Shown in pieces: positions 35,994-45,426 of a DNA stretch of 64,000 bases. The notes beneath the pieces are model-generated. The model did not search any database. It was not told the DNA's origin and saw nothing but the letters and a program-made list of their open reading frames with translations. Source of the DNA: Arboricoccus pini (GTDB taxonomy: Bacteria; Pseudomonadota; Alphaproteobacteria; Geminicoccales; Geminicoccaceae); the NCBI RefSeq assembly GCF_900187945.1, contig NZ_FYEH01000001.1:372001-436000 (forward strand), written 5' to 3'. The position numbers were made by a program, and so were the translations under genes. Every line of letters starts with the position of its first letter. The stretch's first letter is position 1.

Positions 35994-36985
35994 CGGCTGT
36001 TGCCTCCAAAGCGGATACGCGGATCCAGGATGGCAAGGAGGATGTCCGAGACCAGGACGCCGATGACGACGAGGATGGCTTCCAGCATGAGCATGGAGCC
36101 GGCCAGGTACATGTCCTGGGCCTGCAGGGCGCGGACCAGGATGGGGCCGTTGGTTGGCAGGCTGAGGACGACAGCCACGAGCGCGCCGCCGCTGATGATC
36201 TCCGGCAGCAGATTGCCGATATCGGCGATGAAGGGGTTGAGCGACATGCGCAAGGGATAGCGGACCAACACCGTCCAGTTGGAGAGGCCTTTGGCGCGGG
36301 CGGTGACGACATAGGGCTTGCGGAGTTCGTCCAGGAGGTTGGCGCGCAGGCGGCGTATCATGGCAGCCGTGCCCGAGGTGCCGATGATGAGGACGGGGAT
36401 CCAGAGATGCTCCAGGACCGAGACGAACTTGGCCCAGCTCATGGGCGCATCGACGAGGCTTGGATCGACGAGGCCGCCGACCGAGGAGCCGAACCAGAGA
36501 TTGGCATAATATTGGAGGACGAGGGCAAGGAGGAAATTGGGGGTTGCCAGGCCGAGAAAGCCCAGGAGGGTGAGGGAGTGATCGGTCCAGCTATATTGGT
36601 GGGTGGCGCTGTAGATGCCGATCGGGAAGGCGATCACCCAGGTGACGATGACGGTGGCGAAGGCCAGGATGCCGGTCATCAGGAATCGATCGCCGATGAC
36701 CTGGGTGACCGGGCGGTCATAGTCGAAGGACCAGCCGAGATCGCCTTGAAGCAGGCCCCAGGCCCAATGGAAATATTGGATATAGACAGGCTGGTCGAGC
36801 CCGTAGAGCTGGCGGAGATAGTCGAGATGCTGCCCTTGCATCCCTTCGCCCTGGCTCCGCATCTCGTTCATCATCGTCGTCAGGAAGTCGCCTGGCGGAA
36901 GCTGGATGATGATGAAGGTGACGATGCTGATGATGATCAGGGTCGGCACCATCCAAAGGAGCCGATAAAAGAGATATCGCAGCAA
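35990..36985 (-). CDS. ABC transporter permease, OppB/YejB-like
   Basis: A 331-residue partner permease with six membrane helices. The N-terminal LLRYLFYRLLWMVPTL is the standard start, followed by PPGDFL and GLDQPVYIQYFHWAWGLLQGDLGWSF. The EAA loop is PYVVTARAKGLSNWTVLVRYPL. I chose the TTG at 36985 because GGGAGGAG lies just before it and it gives the family N-terminus; an upstream ATG at 37054 would add 23 unrelated residues. The pair would move peptides or similar solutes if supplied with an ATPase and binding protein. Confidence 0.9.
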   Translation of the reverse strand: MLRYLFYRLLWMVPTLIIISIVTFIIIQLPPGDFLTTMMNEMRSQGEGMQGQHLDYLRQLYGLDQPVYIQYFHWAWGLLQGDLGWSFDYDRPVTQVIGDRFLMTGILAFATVIVTWVIAFPIGIYSATHQYSWTDHSLTLLGFLGLATPNFLLALVLQYYANLWFGSSVGGLVDPSLVDAPMSWAKFVSVLEHLWIPVLIIGTSGTAAMIRRLRANLLDELRKPYVVTARAKGLSNWTVLVRYPLRMSLNPFIADIGNLLPEIISGGALVAVVLSLPTNGPILVRALQAQDMYLAGSMLMLEAILVVIGVLVSDILLAILDPRIRFGGNSR

Positions 36986-37130
36986 GGGCTCCTCCCGCTG
37001 GCGGCCTGTGTCATGATAGTGCGCCTCGCGCAGCTGGAAAGCCCTAAGACGCACCTTGGGTTACATGGGCCGGCCGGGATCGCAGGGAGTGGGCTGTGGC
37101 AGGATCGGCGTTGTGCGGGAGTTGACGGGG

Positions 37131-37550
37131 ATGACGTGGCTTCTCGATGCGCTGGCAATGCTGCGGCAGCAACGCCAGGTCTATCGCCTAGTCTTGACCC
37201 TGCTCTGGCTGGCGGGCTGGGGGATGACGGCCTTCTTGATGCTGGATCCGGGCCTGACGCCGCCTGGGCACATGAACGACAAGGTCGCGCACGCGCTGCT
37301 TTATACGACCATCACGGCCATGGGGGCGACGATGGCCGATCGCCTAGGTCGCTTCCTGGCCGTGGTGTTCCTGACCTGGGGGGTGTCGGCGGCCTTCGAG
37401 GTCACGCAGAACTGGGTGCCGGGGCGCACGGCCGACCCGCGCGATTTGCTGGCCAACAGCCTGGGCGTGCTCTTCGGTGCCGGCTGCGGTCTGTTCTGGC
37501 TCTGGCTCTGTCATCAGGCCGACCGCCGCCCAGCACCGGCGCGAAGCTAG
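37131..37550 (+). CDS. VanZ-like family membrane protein
   Basis: A 139-residue protein with three to four membrane helices. The block DKVAHALLYTTITAMGA and the later EVTQNWVPGRTADPRDLLANSLGVLFG are the VanZ-family signature, found in teicoplanin-resistance VanZ and in many unrelated contexts. Function in proteobacteria is unknown. The ATG at 37131 is preferred; the frame is open back to 37056. The 3' end overlaps the convergent HIT gene by four bases. Confidence 0.85.
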   Translation: MTWLLDALAMLRQQRQVYRLVLTLLWLAGWGMTAFLMLDPGLTPPGHMNDKVAHALLYTTITAMGATMADRLGRFLAVVFLTWGVSAAFEVTQNWVPGRTADPRDLLANSLGVLFGAGCGLFWLWLCHQADRRPAPARS

Positions 37551-37921
37551 GCCGAGGCAGGTGCCAGCAGTGGGCCAAGGGGTTGGCCGCCCACGATGTG
37601 GACGTGGAAATGCGGCACTTCCTGGCCGGAATTGGGGCCATGATTGGCCAGGATGCGATAGCCGCTCTCTTCCACGCCCATGAGGCGGGCAGTCTCGGTG
37701 ACCGCCTGGAAGAAGCCCTGGATCGTCGCCGGGCTGGCATTGGCGACGAAGTCGACGAGGGAGACATGGGCCTCTTTGGGAATCACGAGCACGTGCGTGG
37801 CGGCGGCTGGCGTGATGTCGTGAAAGGCTAGGGCGTAGGCGCTCTCATAGACCTTTTGGGCGGGGATCTCGCCCCGAAGGATGCGGGCGAAGACATTGCT
37901 GGGATCGTAGGCTTGGCCCAT
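37547..37921 (-). CDS. HIT family nucleotide hydrolase (Hint-like)
   Basis: A 124-residue histidine-triad protein. The catalytic motif HFHVHIVGG near the end and VFARILRGEIPAQKVYES near the start place it in the Hint/PKCI-like branch, which cleaves purine nucleoside phosphoramidates. The ATG at 37921 has GAGGA seven bases before it; an ATG three bases upstream is also possible. It is divergent from gshB and convergent with the VanZ gene. Confidence 0.93.
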   Translation of the reverse strand: MGQAYDPSNVFARILRGEIPAQKVYESAYALAFHDITPAAATHVLVIPKEAHVSLVDFVANASPATIQGFFQAVTETARLMGVEESGYRILANHGPNSGQEVPHFHVHIVGGQPLGPLLAPASA

Positions 37922-38015
37922 CATGATTTCCTCAAGCTGGCTGATACCGGCCTCTCTTGCCAGCCGAAGGCGGCCAATGGCAAACACCCTCTCGACCTAA
38001 GCTTCGGAGACGCCC

Positions 38016-38960
38016 ATGCCGCTTGACGTCGCGATCCAGATGGATCCGCTGGAATCGGTTAACATCGCCGGTGACAGCACGTTTGCCATGGCGCTCGAGG
38101 CGCAGGCGCGCGGCCATCGTCTCTACCATTATCTGGCGACGGACCTCACCTATCGCTCGGGTCGCATCCTGGCCAAGGCGCGCCCGGTCACTTTCCGGCG
38201 CGAGACGGGCAATCACTTTACCGTCGGCGGCGTCGAGACCATCGACCTCGAGCAGATCGACGTCGTCCTGATGCGCCAGGATCCGCCCTTTAACCTAGCC
38301 TATATATCGGCCACCCACCTGCTTGAGCGCATTCATCCCAAGACGCTGGTGGTGAATGATCCGGCGTCGGTGCGCGACGCGCCCGAGAAGATCTTCGTTA
38401 CGCTCTTCGACGACCTGATGCCGCCGACGCTGATCACCTACGATCCCGAGGAGGTTCGCGCCTTTCGCCGCGAGCATCCCTCGATCATCGTCAAGCCGCT
38501 TTATGGCAATGGCGGTGCCGGGGTCTTCCATATCAAGCCCGAGGACACCAATCTCGGCAGTCTCCTTGAGCTCTTTGCGGGCTTTCTCAAGGAGCCCTTG
38601 ATGGTTCAGCGCTACATCCCCGAGATCCGCCAGGGCGATAAGCGCATCATCCTGATCGAGGGCGAGCCCGTGGGTGCCGTCAACCGCGTGCCGGCCAGCG
38701 GCGAGACGCGCGCCAACATGCATGTGGGCGGTCGGGCTGAGAAGGCGGTCCTGACGGAGCGCGATCGCGAGATCTGCGCCCGCATCGGCCCGCATTTGAA
38801 GGAGCGCGGCCTGATCTTCGTCGGCATCGACGTAATCGGCTCATACCTGACCGAGATCAACGTGACCTCGCCCACAGGCATCCAGGAAATCGACCGCTTT
38901 GACGGAGTTAATCTCTCGGCGCAGATGTGGGATGCGATCGAGGCCAGACGGGGCGCCTGA
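38016..38960 (+). CDS. gshB: Glutathione synthetase
   Basis: A 314-residue ATP-grasp enzyme that adds glycine to gamma-glutamylcysteine. The start [23 protein letters not shown], the substrate/ATP region [28 protein letters not shown] and the glycine-binding end [14 protein letters not shown] are all typical of the bacterial GshB family. It acts in the cytosol. It stands alone, convergent with carD. Confidence 0.97.
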   Translation: MPLDVAIQMDPLESVNIAGDSTFAMALEAQARGHRLYHYLATDLTYRSGRILAKARPVTFRRETGNHFTVGGVETIDLEQIDVVLMRQDPPFNLAYISATHLLERIHPKTLVVNDPASVRDAPEKIFVTLFDDLMPPTLITYDPEEVRAFRREHPSIIVKPLYGNGGAGVFHIKPEDTNLGSLLELFAGFLKEPLMVQRYIPEIRQGDKRIILIEGEPVGAVNRVPASGETRANMHVGGRAEKAVLTERDREICARIGPHLKERGLIFVGIDVIGSYLTEINVTSPTGIQEIDRFDGVNLSAQMWDAIEARRGA

Positions 38961-38988
38961 GCGCCCCTCCGTGGTCGTCTGGCGGCAG

Positions 38989-39495
38989 CTAGGCGGCCTG
39001 CAAGAGCACTTTTTCAAGGCGACGGCTGGCTTCCGTCTCGTCGATGTGATCGATGGCGGCGACCTCGCGTGCCAACCGCTCGAGGGCGGCACGATACATC
39101 TGCCGCTCGCTGTAGGATTGCTCCGCGTCTTCGGCGCGATGCAGCTCGCGCACGACCTCAGCGATAGCAACGGGGTCACCCGAATTGATCTTGGCCTCGT
39201 ATTCCTGAGCGCGCCGGCTCCACATGACGTTGCGCCGTGGCCGCGTCTTTATCTTCAGGGCATCGAGCGCGGACTGAATCTTTTCCCGCGAAGAAAGCTT
39301 GCGCATCCCCGATTTAGGCGCTTTATCGACAGGCACCCTGAGGATGAGACGCTCGTTCTCGAAGGAAACCACGTACATTTCGAGGTCGATCCCGGCGATC
39401 GACTGGCTCTCGATCTCGGTAATGCGGCCTACGCCATGCGAGGGATAGACAATGTAGTCACCTTCTGCAAAGGCAAGCTGCTTTTTGACGGCCAT
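38989..39495 (-). CDS. carD: CarD family transcriptional regulator
   Basis: A 168-residue protein with the N-terminal RNA-polymerase-interaction domain (FAEGDYIVYPSHGVGRITEIE) and a C-terminal helical DNA-contacting part (RRNVMWSRRAQEYEAKI). CarD stabilises open complexes, notably at rRNA promoters. The ATG at 39495 gives the family's start MAVKKQLAF; the longer frame upstream is not conserved. In alphaproteobacteria carD lies next to fdxA, as here. Confidence 0.94.
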   Translation of the reverse strand: MAVKKQLAFAEGDYIVYPSHGVGRITEIESQSIAGIDLEMYVVSFENERLILRVPVDKAPKSGMRKLSSREKIQSALDALKIKTRPRRNVMWSRRAQEYEAKINSGDPVAIAEVVRELHRAEDAEQSYSERQMYRAALERLAREVAAIDHIDETEASRRLEKVLLQAA

Positions 39496-39733
39496 AAGGC
39501 ACCTGCTCCCAAACGAAATGCCGCCCTTGGCGGGAGCGGCTTCCACGACGTACCAGAGAAACGACACGACCACGAACGCCCGGATCTTGGATCCGCGCGC
39601 CAAAAGATCCAGCGAAACGTCTAGCGACGTTCAGCCGGCACATGCCCGATGGTCGGAACGCTTATTGCGAGCTGGACCTTAGCATAAGTGAGCGTTATTT
39701 GCCACACCAAAGCAAGGGACGTGGCATTGGCGC

Positions 39734-39757
39734 GACGCCCGCCTTGCCGCGGGCGTC
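39734..39757 (-). terminator. Possible hairpin terminator after fdxA
   Basis: GACGCCCG (39734-39741) and CGGGCGTC (39750-39757) form a perfect 8-pair stem with an 8-base loop, 33 bases past the fdxA stop. There is no T run, so it may be a weak or Rho-assisted terminator or a 3'-end-protecting structure. The remaining 240 bases up to carD hold the carD promoter region but no gene. Confidence 0.35.
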
Positions 39758-39789
39758 ATATCGAAAGCCATGAACGACTGGCGGAAGCC

Positions 39790-40128
39790 TCAATTGCCCT
39801 CGCCGGGATCGGGCTTGAAATAGGCTTCGAATTTGCCTGGGACGCCCTTGAACGCGTCGGCGTCAGGCGGGGGATCCTTCTTGCGCGTGATATTCGGCCA
39901 GTTTTCTGCGTAGGTACGATTGAGCTCCAGCCATTTCTCGGCGGTCTCTTCGGTGTCGGGCAGGATGGCCTCGGCCGGACATTCGGGCTCGCAGACGCCG
40001 CAATCGATGCATTCATCTGGATTGATGACGAGCATGTTCTCGCCCTCATAGAAGCAATCGACCGGGCATACCTCGACGCAATCCATGTATTTGCACCGAA
40101 TGCAGGCCTCGGTCACCACATAGGGCAT
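39790..40128 (-). CDS. fdxA: Seven-iron ferredoxin FdxA
   Basis: A 112-residue ferredoxin with cysteines for one [3Fe-4S] and one [4Fe-4S] cluster: [17 protein letters not shown] (Cys9, 12, 17, 21, 25) and [12 protein letters not shown]. It matches the Azotobacter FdI type and begins [10 protein letters not shown]. It carries electrons at low potential; its partners are not indicated here. It is followed on the same strand by carD, with a 294-base gap. Confidence 0.97.
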   Translation of the reverse strand: MPYVVTEACIRCKYMDCVEVCPVDCFYEGENMLVINPDECIDCGVCEPECPAEAILPDTEETAEKWLELNRTYAENWPNITRKKDPPPDADAFKGVPGKFEAYFKPDPGEGN

Positions 40129-40233
40129 CGTCTATCTCCAAGAAGGGTCGCGCGCGTCGACCCGCCATAGCGAACGGTTCTCTAGTCCGGCAGGCAAGCC
40201 CACCGCAAGGCAGTATCGCCGGGGGATGGCCGC

Positions 40234-42087
40234 TCAGGCGCGGCGGCCGAACAGTCGCTCGATCTCGGCCAACCCCAGGGATATGTAGGTTGGCCTCCCA
40301 TGAATGCATTGGCCAGTGAAGGGGGTAGTCTCCATGCGGCGAAGGAGCGCATTCATCTCCTCGATCGTCAGCCGCCGTCCTGCCCGCACGCTGCCATGGC
40401 AAGCCATCGTGCCGGCCACCTTGTCGATCGCTTCCTTGAGGCGCACCGCTTGGCCCATCTCCTCGAGGTCGTGGGCGAGGTCGCGGACGAGCGCGGCGAC
40501 GCTGCTCTGGCCCAAAATGGCCGGCACTTCGCGCACGATCACGGCACCCTCGCCAAAGCCCTCCAGCACCAGACCCAATTCCGCGAGTTCGTCGGCCCGA
40601 CCGATCAGCACCGACTGCTCGCCCCCCTCAAGCTCGACGATTTCCGGCAGAAGCAGAGCCTGGCGAGCAACACCGCCCGCATGCAGCCCAGCCTTTAGCC
40701 GCTCATAGACGATCCGTTCATGCGCCGCATGCTGATCGACAATGATCAGCCCCTCCCGCGTTTGCGCGACGATGAAATTTTCGTGCAGTTGGGCACGCGC
40801 GGCGCCGAGCGGCCAGGGATCGGCCGACGATGCCGTCCCCGGGCGCGCGCCGTCTTCACCCTCAGGGTTTGTCTCCTGTCGGGGCGCGCTGCCCGGGGCG
40901 AACCCGGCCTCGGCGAGGTCGCCATTGACGTGGCTGTCGGCCGTGCCCGGCAAAGGGGCCTGGTAGGCCAGGGCCGCCTCCATCAGACCAGGGCCGGCCG
41001 GCCCCGGCCCGCGCCAGCCTCGTCCCAGACCCCCTGGGCGAAACAGCCGTGCCGCGTCCTGCCCGAGCGCGGTATCGGCGCGATGCCCGTGCTCGGCCAA
41101 GGCCCGCTTCAGGCTGCCAATGATCAGACCGCGCACGTCGTCCGGGGCGCGAAAACGGATTTCCGCCTTGGTTGGGTGAACATTGACATCGAGAGCACTG
41201 GCCTCGACGTCGAGGAAAAGGGCGGCCACGGGCTGGCGATCATGGAAGAGCAAGTCGCTATAAGCGGCCCGCAGCGTCGACTTCAGCAGCCGATCCTGCA
41301 CTGGGCGGCGATTGACCATGAAAAACTGTGCCCGGCCGTCCCCCCTTGCCGCTGTAGGCAGGCCAGCGAAGGCTAGGAGGCGAACCTCCGCGCGCGCGGC
41401 TTCCACCCGGAGCATATTCGTGAAAGCCGCCTGGCCCAGGATGGCGCGCACGCGGTCTTCCTGGGCTCCTCCATCCACCGCCAGCCTTGCCTCGTAATCG
41501 AGCAGCTGGCGGTCATCGGCGACGAGGCGAAAGGCGATGTCTGGATGGGCAAGCGCAAGACGCTTGAGCACCTCGACGATCGCCTGGGTCTCCGCCCGGT
41601 CGGAGCGGAGGAATTTCAGCCGGGCGGGCGTGCGGTAGAAAAGATCACGGACCTCCACCCGGCTGCCTGGGCGCATGGCCGTGGGCCGAAGGGCACCGAC
41701 CTCGTCGCCGTCGACGAGCAATTCAAAGCCTTCGGCGGCACCCTGCGGCCGGCTGCGCAGGCTGAGCCTGGCGATCGATCCGATCGAGGGCAGCGCCTCG
41801 CCACGAAAGCCCAGCGTCGTGATCCTTACCAGATCGTCGTCGACCAGCTTCGAGGTCGCATGCCGCAGCACGGCTATCGGCAACTCCTCGGGTGACATGC
41901 CGATCCCGTCATCCTCTACGGCGATCAGCCGCCGGCCGGCATCGTCGATAAAGACGTCGATGCGACCGGCCCCGGCGTCGATCGCGTTTTCCACGAGTTC
42001 CTTGACGACCGAGGCCGGCCGCTCAATCACCTCACCGGCCGCGATCCGGTTGATGGTTCCCTCATCCAGCCGACGGATACGGCTCAT
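40234..42087 (-). CDS. mutL: DNA mismatch repair protein MutL (endonuclease type)
   Basis: A 617-residue protein with an N-terminal GHKL ATPase (ELVENAIDAGA, EDDGIGM, FRGEALPSI) and a C-terminal dimerisation domain. The C-terminus carries the metal-dependent nicking motif DQHAAHERIVYE (DQHA-x2-E-x4-E), plus ACHGSVRAGR and CIHGRPT. This type cuts the new strand itself and works in bacteria without MutH. Residues 340-430 form a poorly conserved linker. It starts 22 bases downstream of the M16 gene on the same strand. Confidence 0.97.
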   Translation of the reverse strand: MSRIRRLDEGTINRIAAGEVIERPASVVKELVENAIDAGAGRIDVFIDDAGRRLIAVEDDGIGMSPEELPIAVLRHATSKLVDDDLVRITTLGFRGEALPSIGSIARLSLRSRPQGAAEGFELLVDGDEVGALRPTAMRPGSRVEVRDLFYRTPARLKFLRSDRAETQAIVEVLKRLALAHPDIAFRLVADDRQLLDYEARLAVDGGAQEDRVRAILGQAAFTNMLRVEAARAEVRLLAFAGLPTAARGDGRAQFFMVNRRPVQDRLLKSTLRAAYSDLLFHDRQPVAALFLDVEASALDVNVHPTKAEIRFRAPDDVRGLIIGSLKRALAEHGHRADTALGQDAARLFRPGGLGRGWRGPGPAGPGLMEAALAYQAPLPGTADSHVNGDLAEAGFAPGSAPRQETNPEGEDGARPGTASSADPWPLGAARAQLHENFIVAQTREGLIIVDQHAAHERIVYERLKAGLHAGGVARQALLLPEIVELEGGEQSVLIGRADELAELGLVLEGFGEGAVIVREVPAILGQSSVAALVRDLAHDLEEMGQAVRLKEAIDKVAGTMACHGSVRAGRRLTIEEMNALLRRMETTPFTGQCIHGRPTYISLGLAEIERLFGRRA

Positions 42088-42109
42088 GCGCCCAGGGCTC
42101 CCGATGGCC

Positions 42110-43441
42110 TCAATCGGCGAGCACCGGCTCGTCCGCCTGCCTAATCCCGTCCTTGCGTCGCAGCGTGACCGCGGCCTCGATTCCTTCGGGCGCGCCGACG
42201 ATCGAGACGGAAAGAGGCTGCGTGAGGCAGCGCGCCGCCACCCTTTTCAGATCCTCCAGCGTGACCGCCTCGATGAAGCCGTTGCGTGTCGCCAGATAGT
42301 CCGCGCCCAGATCGTGCGCCATCATGCCGACAAGCATACGCGCCACCTGGTCGTTGCTCGTCAGCCGCAAGGGAAAGGAGCCGGTCAGATAGGTGCAGGC
42401 ATTGGCACGGTCGATCTCGCTGATCTCGCCAGCCGCAAGCTTCTCGATTTCCTGGCGGACGAGAGCAATCGATTGGGCCACCTGGGCATTGCTGGTGGCG
42501 ACGCTGCCCAGCCAGAGCGGAGCAAAACGCGTATCGTAGAGCTGGGAATAGACCGAGTAGGCAAGCCCGCGTTTCTCGCGCACCTCCTCCATCAGCCGCG
42601 AGCTGAACCCGCCGCCGCCCAGGATGTAGTTCAGCATATAGGCGGCGTAGTAGTCGGGATCGTGCCGCTCGATCCCCGTCGTGCCGAACGTGACCACGCT
42701 TTGCGGCAGCGGCAAAGGAAGGATGTAGGTCTGGCCCAGTATCGGCGTTGCCGGCCCGACGGCGGGCAGCGCGACCGTTTCCGGCAGGTCACCGAACGTA
42801 CGATCGAGCAGCGTTGACAGTTCCGCGGCCGTGATGTCGCCGGAGACGCCGATCGCCAGATCACGTCGCGCCAGGCGCGAGCGCACAAAGCCGTTCAAGC
42901 TATCCTTGCTCATGCCCTTGATGCTGGCGATCGTGCCTCGCGTCGGCCGACCATAGGAATGGCTGGCGAAAGCCTGTTCGAACCAGACGCGTGAGGCCTG
43001 GAAATTAGGGCTGGTCTCCAGCCGATCCAACTCGGCCAGGATCTGGCTCCGCACGCGGGCTACGGGTTCGCTATCGAAGCGCGGCTCGTGCAAGGCGAGG
43101 CGCAAAAGCTCGAAAGCGTGCTCGCGTGTCGCGTTCAGCGTCAACAGCGAGCCCGAGATCGCGTCGCGATCGGCATCGAAGCTGAGGCGAATGGCATTGT
43201 CCTCAAGTTCGGCCTGAAATGCCTGACTATCATAGCTGCCAGCGCCCTCGTCGAGGAGGGCGGTTGCCATATAGCTCAGGCCCTCGGCGCCGACCGGATC
43301 GAAGGCGGCGCCGGCTGGTGTGCGGAACGACATCGAGATGAAGGGAAGGGTGGGCTCGTTGATGAGATAGGCGCGAATGCCCGAACGCGTTCGAATCTCC
43401 TGAACCTTGTTGGCGGTCCGCTCGCTGATCATCGTCGTCAT
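42110..43441 (-). CDS. M16 family peptidase-like protein, non-catalytic partner
   Basis: A 443-residue M16 (pitrilysin/processing-peptidase) protein. The position of the zinc motif HxxEH reads LSYMATALLDEG, so it lacks the metal ligands and is probably inactive. It keeps the substrate-holding features of the C-terminal half, such as GGGGFSSRLMEEVREKRGLAYSVYS. It resembles the alpha subunit of mitochondrial processing peptidase or the core-protein type. The start overlaps the stop of the catalytic gene by four bases, so the two are probably made as a heterodimer. Confidence 0.92.
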   Translation of the reverse strand: MTTMISERTANKVQEIRTRSGIRAYLINEPTLPFISMSFRTPAGAAFDPVGAEGLSYMATALLDEGAGSYDSQAFQAELEDNAIRLSFDADRDAISGSLLTLNATREHAFELLRLALHEPRFDSEPVARVRSQILAELDRLETSPNFQASRVWFEQAFASHSYGRPTRGTIASIKGMSKDSLNGFVRSRLARRDLAIGVSGDITAAELSTLLDRTFGDLPETVALPAVGPATPILGQTYILPLPLPQSVVTFGTTGIERHDPDYYAAYMLNYILGGGGFSSRLMEEVREKRGLAYSVYSQLYDTRFAPLWLGSVATSNAQVAQSIALVRQEIEKLAAGEISEIDRANACTYLTGSFPLRLTSNDQVARMLVGMMAHDLGADYLATRNGFIEAVTLEDLKRVAARCLTQPLSVSIVGAPEGIEAAVTLRRKDGIRQADEPVLAD

Positions 43442-44799
43442 GCCGCCGCCCTTTCGCTGATGGCGACATCGGGAAGGAGGCGACCGGTGACCGAGCGCTC
43501 GATCCGCAGCATTTCCCTTGCCATCAGGTTCACCTCTTCGGGCGTTACCTTGGCGATCTCATCGGGCCACGTCTCAACATCTTCAATGCAGCCGCCGGTC
43601 GTAAGCGCCACGCCGAAGACCCGGGCCGCCGTGCCCAGCGAGTCGCGCGCGAATGTCGCCTCGGCCACCAGGCGCTTTTGAATGCGGGCGACCTCGCCTG
43701 CCGTCACACCCATCTCAAGCGTCTGGGCCAGCACCTCGTCGAGCGCATCCTCAAGCGTGTCGATCGGGATCTCGGGGCGTGGCGCCGCGACGACCCTAAA
43801 AGTGGTCTCGTCGAGCGCCGTCCCGCGGTAATAGGTCCCGGCTCCCGTGGCCAGGCCGCGCTCGACCACGAGGGACTGGTAGAGCCGGCTGGTGGCACCG
43901 CCGCCCAAGGCCTCAGCCAGGATTTCCAAGGCATAGCTGCGCGCCTTGCTGGCGCCGCCGCCGATGCCAGTCACGGGATCGGGCGTATTCAGGGAAGGGG
44001 CCAGATAGGAGCGGATCAGGCTCGGCTGGCGCACGCGGGAATCCTTCAGTTCCAGCCGCCTTGCCGCCAGTTGTGGCGGCTCGACGAGACGCTTGCGCGC
44101 CGGCACGTCGCGCGGCGAGAGCTTACCGTACGTGGCCTCCGCCAGGGGCAGAAGCTCGGCCATGTCGATGTCGCCTGAGACGATCAGGATGGCATTGTTG
44201 GGCGCATACCAATGCGCATAGAAATCCTCGACGTCCGCACGGGTATAGCTTTGGATTTCGTGCATCCAGCCGATCACAGGCAGCCGGTAGGGATGGTGCA
44301 GGAACTGGGCAGCCGAGAGATGCTCGCTCAAGAGCGAGCCTGGATCATTGTCGACGCGCGAGCGGCGCTCCTCGACGATCACGTCACGCTCCGGATAGAC
44401 GTGCTCGTCCAGGAGGGCGAGATTGACCATCCGGTCCGCCTCCATCTCCATCACCATCGGCAAGCGATCGCGCGCGATGGTCTGGAAATACGCGGTGAAA
44501 TCCAGGGAGGTGAAGGCATTGTCCTCGCCGCCATGACGGGCGACGATTTTCGAGAATTCACCCGGGGGAACCTTCCTGGTCCCCTTGAACATCAGATGCT
44601 CGACGAAATGCGGCAGGCCCGATTTGCCTGCCGGGCTGTCGGCCGTGCCCACCTTGTACCAGCACCAATGGCTGACCACGGGGGCCCGCCGGTTCGTGAT
44701 GACGACCACCTCCATGCCATTGGCAAGCGTGCAACTTTCCGGCTCGAACAGATGCACGGCACTCTTGTCGGTGCCGGTCTCGTTGAGCGCTAAGGTCAT
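43438..44799 (-). CDS. M16 family zinc peptidase, catalytic subunit
   Basis: A 453-residue peptidase with the inverted zinc motif HFVEH in SGLPHFVEHLMFKGT and the downstream glutamate in a typical ANAFTS/DFTAYFQ context. No obvious signal peptide is seen at the start MTLALNETGTDKS, so its compartment is uncertain; relatives in this class are often periplasmic or membrane-linked. It would digest peptides together with the non-catalytic partner in the same operon. Confidence 0.93.
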   Translation of the reverse strand: MTLALNETGTDKSAVHLFEPESCTLANGMEVVVITNRRAPVVSHWCWYKVGTADSPAGKSGLPHFVEHLMFKGTRKVPPGEFSKIVARHGGEDNAFTSLDFTAYFQTIARDRLPMVMEMEADRMVNLALLDEHVYPERDVIVEERRSRVDNDPGSLLSEHLSAAQFLHHPYRLPVIGWMHEIQSYTRADVEDFYAHWYAPNNAILIVSGDIDMAELLPLAEATYGKLSPRDVPARKRLVEPPQLAARRLELKDSRVRQPSLIRSYLAPSLNTPDPVTGIGGGASKARSYALEILAEALGGGATSRLYQSLVVERGLATGAGTYYRGTALDETTFRVVAAPRPEIPIDTLEDALDEVLAQTLEMGVTAGEVARIQKRLVAEATFARDSLGTAARVFGVALTTGGCIEDVETWPDEIAKVTPEEVNLMAREMLRIERSVTGRLLPDVAISERAAA

Positions 44800-44895
44800 G
44801 AAAGACGGCTCCCTGACAAAGTGGCGACGAACGCCTGACCAGTTCGACAGATGTCAGCAGGAGGACCGAAGTTCAAGCCGTCGGCGCCCCGTCGA

Positions 44896-45426
44896 TCAGG
44901 GCTGCAGCGGTGTGCTCTGAAGGCGTCGCGTCGTGACGATGCCGTTCTGGCGCAGCCGCTGGCTTTCGGCCAGCGGATCCAACACCGTTCCCTGCGCCTG
45001 ATCGTCCGCGCGCTGCCAAGTAAAAAGGAAGAGATAGGAGCCCCTGTCCAGCGTTGCCACCTGATCGCCTTCGTTGTTGACGGTCTGGCGGATGTCGGGG
45101 ATGGAGCGCTGCGGCATCTGGCTGACCAGCGTCTGTTCGGCCGGGCTCATCGCCGTGTCGGGCTGGGCCGGCTGGCCGGTCAGCGCGGTGTAGGCGTCCT
45201 GCGAGGTGGAGTTGGCAGCGGGCGCCGTCGTGCCTGTCCCGGCACCCGGAGGACGCAGACGATAATCAGGCGGTACGACCAACGGCGCGCGGCGCACGAC
45301 CTGAAACTCGTCGGGCGAGCGCTTGGAGAGGCCAAACGCATCTTGCACCGTCGAACTGCAGCCTGCGAGGCCGATCGTCAGCAGCGAGAAAGCGCCAAGA
45401 CGCGCCAGAACGGGCAAACGCATCAA
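44896..45426 (-). CDS. Lipoprotein of the DUF3035 family
   Basis: A 176-residue protein with a signal peptide and lipobox TIGLAGC (Cys23). The mature N-terminus has LSKRSPDEFQVVRRAPLVVPPDYRLRPP, the DUF3035 signature, followed by a low-complexity Ala/Thr part. Function is unknown; the gene is regularly between lspA and the M16 pair in alphaproteobacteria, which suggests a cell-envelope role. The start overlaps the lspA stop by four bases, so the lipoprotein is coupled to its own signal peptidase gene. Confidence 0.9.
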   Translation of the reverse strand: MMRLPVLARLGAFSLLTIGLAGCSSTVQDAFGLSKRSPDEFQVVRRAPLVVPPDYRLRPPGAGTGTTAPAANSTSQDAYTALTGQPAQPDTAMSPAEQTLVSQMPQRSIPDIRQTVNNEGDQVATLDRGSYLFLFTWQRADDQAQGTVLDPLAESQRLRQNGIVTTRRLQSTPLQP

